Origin: Oerskovia rustica
GTDB taxonomy: Bacteria; Actinomycetota; Actinomycetes; Actinomycetales; Cellulomonadaceae
Length of the DNA: 33,875 nucleotides
Direction: 5' to 3'
NCBI RefSeq assembly: GCF_014836555.1
Contig: NZ_JACSQQ010000016.1
Coordinates: forward strand, 1 to 33,875
Shown here: piece by piece, positions 9,134-16,769 of the stretch
Numbering within the stretch: the first letter of the stretch is position 1
How the letters are laid out: every line of letters starts with the position of its first letter
Notes under the pieces: model-generated
The model's database searches: none
The model's input: the letters and a program-made list of their open reading frames with translations, nothing else
Told to the model about the DNA's origin: nothing
Made by a program: the position numbers and the translations under genes

Positions 9134-9921
9134 GCACGCGCGTGGCTCTCGTGACCGGTGCCGCGGGCGGCATCGGGGCCGCGGTCGTGGACGCGCTCGC
9201 GGCGCAGGGCTACGTGGTCGTCGCGGGAGACCTCGACGGCACGGTCCCGACGGCGCCGCTCGGCAAGGTCGCGGCCGGCCAGGTCGTCCCGGCGCGCCTC
9301 GACGTGACCGACGAGCAGGACGTCGTGCGCGTGGTCCGCTGGGTCGAGGCCGAGATCGGTCCGCTCGAGGTCCTCGTGAACGCCGCCGGTGTCCTGCACC
9401 CCGGCGTCGTGACCGAGTCCACGCTCGCGGACTGGCAGCGCATGCTCGCGGTCAACGCGACGGGCGTCTATCTCGTCTCGCGCGAGGTCGCGCGACGTCT
9501 GTCCGAGCGTCGGCGGGGCGCGATCGTCACGGTCGCGTCGAACGCCGCAGGCGTCCCGCGCGTCGGGATGGCGGCGTACGCGGCCTCGAAGGCCGCGGCG
9601 TCGAGCCTGACCCGGTCGCTCGGTCTCGAGCTCGCGCCCTACGGGGTGCGCTGCAACGTGGTCTCGCCGGGCTCGACCCGCACGCCCATGCTCGCGGCAC
9701 TCGCGGGGTCGCCGGGGCCGGACGACCTCCGGGTCCTCGACGACCCGGCCGAGGCCCGCGTCGTGGCCGGGGTGCCGGAGGACTTCCGGCTCGGCATCCC
9801 GCTCGGTCGGCTCGCCGAGGTGCAGGACGTGGCCGACGCCGTCGCCTTCCTGGTCTCGGACGCGGCCCGGCACATCACGGTGCACGAGCTCGTGGTCGAC
9901 GGCGGCGCCACGCTCCGCTGA
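9130..9921 (+). CDS. dhbA: 2,3-dihydro-2,3-dihydroxybenzoate dehydrogenase (SDR family)
   Basis: It oxidises 2,3-dihydro-DHB to 2,3-dihydroxybenzoate with NAD+. It is a classical short-chain dehydrogenase of 263 residues. The cofactor loop TGAAGGIG is at 9-16, with an Asp (GDLDG, about 34) ending the second strand, which favours NAD+. NAAG is at 84-87 and the active site is Ser137, Tyr150 and Lys154 (YAASK). PGSTRTPM follows near 180, as in EntA/DhbA. The ATG overlaps the isochorismatase stop (ATGA). The frame is open upstream but is not SDR sequence there. Context, more than sequence, separates it from other SDRs. Confidence 0.9.
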   Translation: MSTRVALVTGAAGGIGAAVVDALAAQGYVVVAGDLDGTVPTAPLGKVAAGQVVPARLDVTDEQDVVRVVRWVEAEIGPLEVLVNAAGVLHPGVVTESTLADWQRMLAVNATGVYLVSREVARRLSERRRGAIVTVASNAAGVPRVGMAAYAASKAAASSLTRSLGLELAPYGVRCNVVSPGSTRTPMLAALAGSPGPDDLRVLDDPAEARVVAGVPEDFRLGIPLGRLAEVQDVADAVAFLVSDAARHITVHELVVDGGATLR

Positions 9922-10025
9922 CCGGCCCCACCCACCCCCCCCTGCGTCATCAGCACGACCTCTCGCACGTCCTCCTGCGGACGACCGCGCAGGCTCACGA
10001 ACCCCATCGACACCGAGGACGCCTC

Positions 10026-11387
10026 ATGACCGGCTTCACCGTGCTCGACGACCCGACAGGTACCGCGGTCGTGCTCGACACGGCGCACGCGCGCCGCCGC
10101 TCCCGGGCCACCGGGACCACCGCTCCCGCCGGAGCGCCCGACGACGACGCCCCCCTCGGGCACGCCGAGTTCCGTCTCGCGTCGCCCGACGTGGGCCTCG
10201 TGGCACACGGTGTGCGCGAGCGCCTCGACGTGCCGTCGTGGGACGGCCCGACGGTCGCGGCCGCCGCACGCGACCTGCTCGCCCGAGCGGCCTCGGCACG
10301 CTGGGCCGGCGAGCCCGCGCCCATCCTCGTGGGCACGATCCCGTTCGACTCCTCGCGTCCCGCGCACCTCGTCGTCCCGGCGCACCAGTCGTGGCGGCCC
10401 GTGGGAGCCGGGCACGGCGACCAGAGCGACCGGAGGGACCAGAGCCACCAGGACGATCCCGGACCGTCCAGCACGGTCCCCGCGCCGGCGGCCGACGGCG
10501 AGCCTGCAGCGGGACCGGTCCGCTCCGCGCCGACGGACCCCGCCGGGCCCACGGCCCTGCCCGGACGCGACGACGTGGTCTTCCGTGCCGCCGTCGGGCG
10601 GGCCGTGTCCCAGCTCGAGGACGGCGTGGCCGAGAAGGTCGTCCTGGCGCGCACCCTCGACGTGTCCGCGCCGGGCCCGCTCGACCGGCGCGCGGTGCGC
10701 GCCGCGATGCGACGCGCGAACCCCGACGCGTACGTGTTCGACGTCGAGCTGCCGGGCGACCAGGGGCACCTGGTCGGGGCGAGCCCCGAGCTCCTGGTCT
10801 CGGTACGCGACGGCGTGCTGCACAGCCACCCGCTCGCGGGGTCGGCGCCGCGCTCTGCCGACCCCGAGGAGGACCGCGCGACCGCGCAGCGGCTCCTGAC
10901 GTCCGAGAAGGACCTGCGCGAGCACGCGTTCGTGACCGACGCGATCCGCGAGGTGCTGCGCACGTACGTCGCCCACGAGGACGACCTGGACGTGCCGGCG
11001 ACCCCGGAGCTCGTCGCGACGTCGCACCTGTGGCACCTGGGCACGCCCATCAGCGCCCGCCTGAAGCCGGGTGTCTCGGTGCTCGACGTCGTCTACGCGC
11101 TGCACCCCACGCCGGCGGTCTGCGGGCACCCGCAGGCCGCCGCGCGCGAGCTCATCGGCTCGCTCGAACCGTTCGACCGCGGCTTCTACACGGGCCTCGT
11201 CGGCTGGGCGGACCAGGCCGGGAACGGCGAGTGGGCGATCGTGCTGCGCTGCGGCGTGGTGCGCGGCGCGGACGTGCGGCTCTTCGCGGGGGCGGGCGTC
11301 GTCGTCGGGTCCACGCCCGAGGGCGAGCACGCCGAGACCGCCGTGAAGTTCTCGACGCTGCTGTCCGCGCTGGGGAGCGTGTCGTGA
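10026..11387 (+). CDS. dhbC: Isochorismate synthase (EntC/DhbC)
   Basis: It converts chorismate to isochorismate, the entry step to DHB. The 453 residues end in the chorismate-binding fold. EKVVLART has the catalytic Lys204 and LVGASPELLVSV starts at 249. HPLAGSAPRS is at 268-277, TSEKDLREHAFV near 292, and LHPTPAVCGHP at 359-369. FDRGFYTGLVGW and GAGVVVGSTPEGE follow. The N-terminal region is variable. Residues about 125-178 are a low-complexity stretch rich in Asp, Gln, Ser, Pro and Ala (GDQSDRRDQSHQDD) that appears to be an insertion before the catalytic part. GAGGA at 10015-10019 precedes the ATG. A 104-nt gap separates it from dhbA, and its stop overlaps the next gene (GTGA). Confidence 0.93.
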   Translation: MTGFTVLDDPTGTAVVLDTAHARRRSRATGTTAPAGAPDDDAPLGHAEFRLASPDVGLVAHGVRERLDVPSWDGPTVAAAARDLLARAASARWAGEPAPILVGTIPFDSSRPAHLVVPAHQSWRPVGAGHGDQSDRRDQSHQDDPGPSSTVPAPAADGEPAAGPVRSAPTDPAGPTALPGRDDVVFRAAVGRAVSQLEDGVAEKVVLARTLDVSAPGPLDRRAVRAAMRRANPDAYVFDVELPGDQGHLVGASPELLVSVRDGVLHSHPLAGSAPRSADPEEDRATAQRLLTSEKDLREHAFVTDAIREVLRTYVAHEDDLDVPATPELVATSHLWHLGTPISARLKPGVSVLDVVYALHPTPAVCGHPQAAARELIGSLEPFDRGFYTGLVGWADQAGNGEWAIVLRCGVVRGADVRLFAGAGVVVGSTPEGEHAETAVKFSTLLSALGSVS

Positions 11388-13108
11388 CCGCCGCCCCACG
11401 GGTGCGTCCAGCGCCCCACGTGCTCGACGGCGCTGTGCCGGTCCCCGCCGAGGCCGCGGACCGCTACCGCGCGGCCGGGTTCTGGACCGACCAGACGCTC
11501 GGCTCGCTCGTGCGCGGTGCCGCGGCCGCACGGCCCGACGCGACCGCGCTCGTCGACGCGGCGCGCAGCCTGACCTACACGGACCTGGACCGCGCGGCCG
11601 ACGACCTCGCGCACGGCTTCGCGGCGCTCGGGCTGCGCCGGGGCGACCGCGTCGTCGTGCAGCTGCCGAGCGCGAGCGAGCTGGTCGAGGTGCTCGTCGC
11701 GCTCGGCCGCTCGGGCATCGTGCCGGTCCTCGCGCTGCCCGCGCACCGGCGGGCCGAGGTCGAGTACTTCGCGGCGCACACGGGCGCCGTCGCGCTCGTG
11801 GTCGGCGGCGTCGAGGCGGGCTTCGACCACGCGGCCCTCGCCCGAGAGGTCGCCGCGGCCGTGGCCTCGGTGCGGCACGTCGTCGTGGGCGCGCCCCCTG
11901 CGGCGCACGGCGAGCAGCCGGACGCACCCAGCCCGTTCACCGCCCACTCCCTCGACGACCTGCGCCGGGCCGACCTGACCGCGGTCCGCGGCCCCTTCGA
12001 GGACGCCGCCCACCCGGCCGACGTCGTGCTCCTGCAGCTCTCGGGCGGGACCACGGGCACACCCAAGCTCATCCCGCGCACGCACGCCGACTACCTGTAC
12101 TCGGTGCGGGAGAGCGCCCGGATCTGCGGCCTCGGCCCGGGCTCGGTGTACCTCGCGACGCTGCCCGTCGCGCACAACTACGCCCTGACGTCGCCCGGCG
12201 TGCTCGGGGTCCTGCACGCGGGCGGGACCGTCGTCCTGTCCCCGCACGGCGCCCCGGACACCGCGTTCGCGCTCGTCGAGCGGCACCGTGTCACGCATGT
12301 CGCCCTCGTGCCGCCGCTCGCGCACGTCTGGGCCGCGTCGCCGCTCGTCGCAGCGTACGACCTCTCCTCGCTCGAGGTCCTCCAGGTCGGGGGAGCCAAG
12401 CTGGGGACGAGCGCGGCCGAGCGCCTGCTCGACGTCTTCGGGGACACGCTCCAGCAGGTCTTCGGCATGGCCGAGGGGCTCGTCTGCTACACCCGGGCGG
12501 GCGACCCGCGCGAGGTCGTCGTCGGGACCCAGGGACGGCCGATCTCTCCCGCCGACGAGGTCCTCGTCGTGGACGACCACGACGAGCCCGTGCCGCCCGG
12601 GCACCCCGGGCACCTGCTGACCCGCGGCCCCTACACGATCCGCGGCTACTACCGGGCGCCCGAGCACGACGCCCGCGCGTTCACGGCCGACGGCTTCTAC
12701 CGCACGGGCGACCTGGTGGTGCGCGACGCCGCGGGGTACCTCACGGTCGTCGGGCGCGCGAAGGAGCAGATCAACCGCGGGGGCGAGAAGATCGCCCCCG
12801 CCGAGGTCGAGAACCACCTGCGCGCCCACCCCGACGTGCTCGACGCGAGCGTCGTCGGCGAGCCCGACGAGTACCTGGGCGAGCGCGCGACCGCGCGCGT
12901 CGTCGCCCGGCCCGGCACGGCAGCCCCGACCGGCCCGGTGCTGCGCCGGTTCCTGCGCGAGCGCGGCATCGCCGCCTACAAGATCCCCGACCGCTTCGAG
13001 ACCGTCGAGGCGCTCGCCACCACCGCGGTCGGCAAGGTCGACCGCGCCCACCCGGCCCCCGCTCCCGCGGCCGCCGGCACCGAACCCCAGCCGTGGAGCA
13101 CGCGATGA
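11384..13108 (+). CDS. dhbE: 2,3-dihydroxybenzoate-AMP ligase (DhbE/EntE)
   Basis: It activates DHB as the acyl-adenylate and loads it on the aryl carrier protein. The 574-residue stand-alone adenylation enzyme has the P-loop LSGGTTGTPKLIPRTH at 219-234, GMAEGLVCYT at 361-370, YRTGDLV at 439-445 and the C-terminal catalytic Lys551 (AVGKVDR). Specificity can be read directly: HNYALTSPG has Asn265 and Ser270, spaced as Asn235 and Ser240 of DhbE. Salicylate enzymes such as YbtE and MbtA carry Cys at the Ser position, so DHB is favoured. The GTG overlaps the dhbC stop; translation is likely coupled. The frame extending upstream through dhbC is a shadow. Confidence 0.95.
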   Translation: MTAAPRVRPAPHVLDGAVPVPAEAADRYRAAGFWTDQTLGSLVRGAAAARPDATALVDAARSLTYTDLDRAADDLAHGFAALGLRRGDRVVVQLPSASELVEVLVALGRSGIVPVLALPAHRRAEVEYFAAHTGAVALVVGGVEAGFDHAALAREVAAAVASVRHVVVGAPPAAHGEQPDAPSPFTAHSLDDLRRADLTAVRGPFEDAAHPADVVLLQLSGGTTGTPKLIPRTHADYLYSVRESARICGLGPGSVYLATLPVAHNYALTSPGVLGVLHAGGTVVLSPHGAPDTAFALVERHRVTHVALVPPLAHVWAASPLVAAYDLSSLEVLQVGGAKLGTSAAERLLDVFGDTLQQVFGMAEGLVCYTRAGDPREVVVGTQGRPISPADEVLVVDDHDEPVPPGHPGHLLTRGPYTIRGYYRAPEHDARAFTADGFYRTGDLVVRDAAGYLTVVGRAKEQINRGGEKIAPAEVENHLRAHPDVLDASVVGEPDEYLGERATARVVARPGTAAPTGPVLRRFLRERGIAAYKIPDRFETVEALATTAVGKVDRAHPAPAPAAAGTEPQPWSTR

Positions 13109-14550
13109 GCAACCCGTCCCGCACGCAGGACCCCCGCCGCACGGCGCACGACGTGGACGTCGACGTCCTGGGCCTCGGCTTCGGGCCGTCGAACATGGCG
13201 CTCGCGATCGCGGTCGAGGAGCACAACGCGACGTCCGACGAACCGCTGCGCGCGGTCTTCCACGAGCGTCAGGCGACCTCGCGCTGGCACCACGGGATGC
13301 TCTTCGAGGACGCGCACATGCAGGTCGCGTTCGCCAAGGACCTCGTGACGCTGCGCAACCCCACGAGCGACTACTCGTTCCTCGCGTTCCTGCACGAGCA
13401 GGGCCGCCTGGTCGACTTCCTCAACCGGGGCAGCTTCGCGCCGTTGCGCGTCGAGTTCGCGGCCTACCTGCGCTGGGCCGCGGCCCGCCTCGCGGGGTTC
13501 ACGCGCTACGGCTCGTCGGTCGAGTCCGTGACGCCCGTGCGCGACGACGGTCGGGTCGTCGCGTTCGACGTCATGGTCGCGGGCGAGCACGGCCCGAGCA
13601 CGACCAGGGCCCGCGACGTCGTCGTCGCCGCAGGTCTGCAGCCCCGGCTCCCGGCGGGAGTCGTCGAGTCCGGTCGGGTCTGGCACAACCAGCGCTACCT
13701 CGACCGCGTCGCGCTGGTCGACCACGACGTGCGCCGCGCCGTGGTCGTGGGCGCGGGGCAGAGCGCGGCCGAGATCATGATCGACCTCTACGACCGGTTC
13801 CCCGGGGCAGAGGTCCACTCGGTGTCGCGCCGCTACGGCTTCTCGCCCTCGGACTCGACGCCCTACGCCAACTCGGTGTTCGACCCGGGCGCGGTCGACG
13901 TCTTCTACGACGCCCCGCCCGCCGGGCGCAAGCAGCTCATGGCGCACCATCGCAACACCAACTACTCGGTCGTCGCCGAGGACACCATCCGCACCCTGCA
14001 CGAGCGGGAGTACCGCGACCGGTGGCTCGGTCGCGGACGCCTGCACTGGCACCGCTGCACCGAGGTGCTCGACGTGCGGGACACCTCGGACGGCCCGATG
14101 GGCGGCCCGGGGGACGGCCCGGTGGCTCTGACGCTCGCCGAGAACCTCACGGGGACGACAGCCGTCCTCGACGCGGACCTCGTCGTGCTCGCCACGGGCT
14201 ACCGCCCCCTGGACCCGACGACCCTCCTCGGCGGCACGACCGACCTGCTCGGTCGCGACGCCGACGGGGCCCTGGACCTGCACCGTGACCACCGCGCCCG
14301 CCTCACCGAGCCCGCCGACGCCGGGCTCTACCTCGTGGGGCAGTCCGAGCACTCGCACGGTCTCAGCTCGACCCTGCTGTCCACGCTGGGCGTCCGCGCC
14401 GGAGAGGTGCTCGCGTCGGTCCTGGCCCGCCGGGCCGCCGGGGCGGCCGGGCTCCCCCCGGGCCAGACGGCCGGTGCGACGCGCGCGACGCCGTCGGGCG
14501 GCGTCCTGCCCGGCGGCACGGTCCTGCCCGACCCGCTGGTCGTCCGATGA
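13105..14550 (+). CDS. L-ornithine N5-monooxygenase-like (siderophore hydroxylase)
   Basis: It N-hydroxylates the side-chain amine of a free diamino acid using FAD, NADPH and O2, making the hydroxamate precursor. The 481-residue protein has the FAD motif GLGFGPSNMALAIA at 23-36. The substrate-side segment MQVAFAKDLVTLRNPTSDYS starts at 72. The NADPH motif GAGQSAAEIM is at 216-225, HHRNTNYSVV starts at 281 and ATGYRP is at 363-368. The KDLVTLRNPTS and GRLVDFLN wording is closer to PvdA/SidA ornithine enzymes than to IucD-type lysine enzymes. The hydroxyornithine-type A domain in NRPS3 supports ornithine. The start overlaps the dhbE stop (ATGA), with GGAG six bases before it. The Gly/Pro-rich last 35 residues are non-conserved. 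Confidence 0.92.
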   Translation: MSNPSRTQDPRRTAHDVDVDVLGLGFGPSNMALAIAVEEHNATSDEPLRAVFHERQATSRWHHGMLFEDAHMQVAFAKDLVTLRNPTSDYSFLAFLHEQGRLVDFLNRGSFAPLRVEFAAYLRWAAARLAGFTRYGSSVESVTPVRDDGRVVAFDVMVAGEHGPSTTRARDVVVAAGLQPRLPAGVVESGRVWHNQRYLDRVALVDHDVRRAVVVGAGQSAAEIMIDLYDRFPGAEVHSVSRRYGFSPSDSTPYANSVFDPGAVDVFYDAPPAGRKQLMAHHRNTNYSVVAEDTIRTLHEREYRDRWLGRGRLHWHRCTEVLDVRDTSDGPMGGPGDGPVALTLAENLTGTTAVLDADLVVLATGYRPLDPTTLLGGTTDLLGRDADGALDLHRDHRARLTEPADAGLYLVGQSEHSHGLSSTLLSTLGVRAGEVLASVLARRAAGAAGLPPGQTAGATRATPSGGVLPGGTVLPDPLVVR

Positions 14551-15380
14551 GCCTCGCGACGACCGACCTGCGCGTCGGCTACGGCAAGCGCGACGTGCTC
14601 CAGGGCGTCGACCTCGAGATCCTCCAGGGCGAGCTCACGGTCATCGTCGGGCCCAACGGCTGCGGCAAGTCGACCCTGCTGCTGTCGCTCGCACGCATCC
14701 TGCGACCCACCTCGGGGACGGTCGAGCTCGACGGGCAGGTCGTCACGTCGATGCCTCCCCGAGAGGTCGCCAAGCGGCTCGCGTTCCTGCCGCAGGCCCC
14801 CGTCGGTCCCGACGGCATCCGGGTGCGCGACCTCGTGGCCCGCGGACGACACCCGCACCAGGGCTTCCTGCGTGCGCTGTCGGCCGAGGACCACCGGGTG
14901 GTCGACGAGGTGCTCCTCGCCACGGACACGCTCGACCTGTCGACCCGGCGCGTGAGCGAGCTGTCCGGCGGGCAGCGCCAGCGTGTGTGGATCGCCATGG
15001 CGCTCGCGCAGGAGACGTCCCTGCTGCTGCTCGACGAGCCCACGACGTTCCTCGACATCGCGCACCAGATCGACGTCCTCGACACGTGCGCGCGCCTGCA
15101 CGACGAGGGCCGCACGGTCGTCGCGGTCCTGCACGACCTCAACCTCGCCGTCCGGTACGCGACCCAGCTCGTCCTCATGAAGGACGGAGCGGTCGTGGCC
15201 CAGGGGCGCCCCGAGGAGGTCCTGGACGCCGACGTCGTCCGGCGCGTGTTCGGGATCCGCGCCCACGTCGTGACCGACCCCGAGGGCTGGCCGCTCGTGG
15301 TCCCCGTCCGCTCCGACGTCCTGGCCAGGCGTTCGCCCGCGCGCACCAGCGCACCGCACCCCGCCGGAGGAACCGCATGA
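14547..15380 (+). CDS. Ferric-siderophore ABC transporter ATPase (FepC type)
   Basis: The ATP-hydrolysing subunit for ferric-siderophore uptake at the cytoplasmic face of the membrane; 277 residues. Walker A GPNGCGKST is at 35-43, the signature LSGGQRQR at 139-146, and Walker B LLLLDEP at 159-165 with Glu164. The switch HDLNLA starts at 196. The ARGRHPHQG stretch at 98-106 is typical of the FepC/FecE/FhuC group. No permease partner (FepD/FepG) is found in the window; it must lie elsewhere or beyond the right edge. The start overlaps the hydroxylase stop (ATGA). The last 25 residues (Arg/Pro/Ala-rich) are poorly conserved. Confidence 0.93.
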   Translation: MSLATTDLRVGYGKRDVLQGVDLEILQGELTVIVGPNGCGKSTLLLSLARILRPTSGTVELDGQVVTSMPPREVAKRLAFLPQAPVGPDGIRVRDLVARGRHPHQGFLRALSAEDHRVVDEVLLATDTLDLSTRRVSELSGGQRQRVWIAMALAQETSLLLLDEPTTFLDIAHQIDVLDTCARLHDEGRTVVAVLHDLNLAVRYATQLVLMKDGAVVAQGRPEEVLDADVVRRVFGIRAHVVTDPEGWPLVVPVRSDVLARRSPARTSAPHPAGGTA

Positions 15381-15628
15381 CGCACCCGACCTCGACCATC
15401 ACGCGCGAGCAGGCGCTCGCGGACCTCGCCGACGTCCTCGGCGCGGGCGGCTCGGCCGCGCACGAGATCGGGCTCGACGACGACCTGACCGACCACGGCC
15501 TCGACTCGGTGCGGCTCATGGCACTGCTCGAACGCTGGCGCGCCGCGGGCCGGCCGGTCGAGTTCGCCCAGGTCGCGGTCGAGCCCACGCTGCGCGGCTG
15601 TCTGCGCGCGCTGGGCGTCTCCGCCTGA
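15377..15628 (+). CDS. Free-standing aryl carrier protein (ArCP)
   Basis: An 83-residue carrier that holds DHB as a thioester for NRPS1. The phosphopantetheine site is Ser44 in DHGLDSVRLMALLERWR, nearly the wording of the EntB carrier domain (YGLDSVRMMALAARWR). VEFAQVAVEPTLRGCLRAL continues the same alignment, so this is the missing C-terminal half of EntB/DhbB as a separate gene. GGAGG lies six bases before the ATG, which overlaps the ATPase stop (ATGA). No phosphopantetheinyl transferase is present in the window to activate it. Confidence 0.92.
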   Translation: MTHPTSTITREQALADLADVLGAGGSAAHEIGLDDDLTDHGLDSVRLMALLERWRAAGRPVEFAQVAVEPTLRGCLRALGVSA

Positions 15629-15740
15629 GGCGGGCCGCCCGCACCGTCAGCACCGCCCACCCAGCGCCGCCCCGCCGGCCCACGCACCACCTCCGATCCG
15701 CCGCACGACCTGGCCAGACCACCTCAAGGAGAACCCCAGC

Positions 15741-16769
15741 ATGTCCAGCACCCGAACCCTCACCACCGCACGTGGTACCCGGACCTCCCGCGCGACCGCC
15801 TGGCTGCTCGTCCCGGCCCTCGCCGGGGTCCTTGCCGTGGGCGGGTGCGCGGGCGGCACGTCGGCGGCCGACGAGTCCGCCGGTTCCTCGGCCGAGGCGG
15901 GCACCCGCACGGTCGAGACCGCGTTCGGGAAGGTCGACATCCCCGTGGACCCGCAGCGCGTCGTCGCCCTCGAAGGCGGCACGGGGCCGCTCCTCGAGGC
16001 GGGCATCGTGCCCGTCGCGACCGCGGACGGCGACTGGGCCGAGTCGTACCTGCCCGAGGAGTTCGAGCAGGTCGCGGACCTGCCGATCGTGATGGGCGCG
16101 GACGGGTGGGACTACGAGAAGATCGCGTCGCTGGGGCCCGACCTGATCGTCGGGTTCGTGCGCGGCGGCAAGGAGGAGGAGCTCAGCGCCGAGAAGAAGG
16201 CCGACTTCGACAAGCTGTCGCAGATCGCCCCGACCGTGCTCATCCGTGCCACGGGCTCGGCGACGGTCAAGGACGCGTCGGTCGAGATCGCGACGGCGCT
16301 CGGAGCGGGCGAGGAGGCCGAGGCGACGAAGGTCGAGTACGAGGCGCGCGTCGCGGAGATCAAGGAGACGTACGGCGACGTCATCGCGGCCAACACGTTC
16401 GCGGGGCTCGACTCGTTCGAGGAGATCACGGTCTACTCGCAGATCTCCTGGATCGGCGGCATCCTCACGGACATCGACGCGCCCCTGCCGAAGGTCGTCG
16501 CCGAGGAGACGACCGAGAACGGTGCGTTCCTGTCCTACGAGCAGCTCGGCCAGGTCGCGGACGCGACCGTCGTGCTGACCGAGCAGACGGTCGACGGCCG
16601 GCCCGGCCCCGGCGCCGAGGAGCTCGAGGCCGCCTCGACCTACCAGTCGCTCCCTGCCGTGACCGCGGGGCACGCGTACGGCATCCGCTACTTCTTCGCG
16701 GACCGCTACAGCCTGGCGCTCGACGTCCTCGACCAGCTCGAGGTCGTGCTCGAGGACCTCCAGGGCTGA
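15741..16769 (+). CDS. Ferric-siderophore-binding lipoprotein (FepB/FecB type)
   Basis: The extracellular receptor that hands the ferric siderophore to the ABC permease. The 342-residue protein has a basic N-terminus, a hydrophobic core ([13 protein letters not shown]) and a lipobox VGGC with Cys36 as the lipidation site. A Gly/Ser/Ala spacer leads into a class III periplasmic-binding fold. Typical opening and central phrases are [33 protein letters not shown] and [16 protein letters not shown] lies nine bases before the ATG. A 112-nt gap upstream holds no clear promoter. Its stop TGA shares one base with the ATG of NRPS1. An uptake gene placed directly before the synthetases supports a self-contained make-and-retrieve operon. 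Confidence 0.92.
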   Translation: MSSTRTLTTARGTRTSRATAWLLVPALAGVLAVGGCAGGTSAADESAGSSAEAGTRTVETAFGKVDIPVDPQRVVALEGGTGPLLEAGIVPVATADGDWAESYLPEEFEQVADLPIVMGADGWDYEKIASLGPDLIVGFVRGGKEEELSAEKKADFDKLSQIAPTVLIRATGSATVKDASVEIATALGAGEEAEATKVEYEARVAEIKETYGDVIAANTFAGLDSFEEITVYSQISWIGGILTDIDAPLPKVVAEETTENGAFLSYEQLGQVADATVVLTEQTVDGRPGPGAEELEAASTYQSLPAVTAGHAYGIRYFFADRYSLALDVLDQLEVVLEDLQG

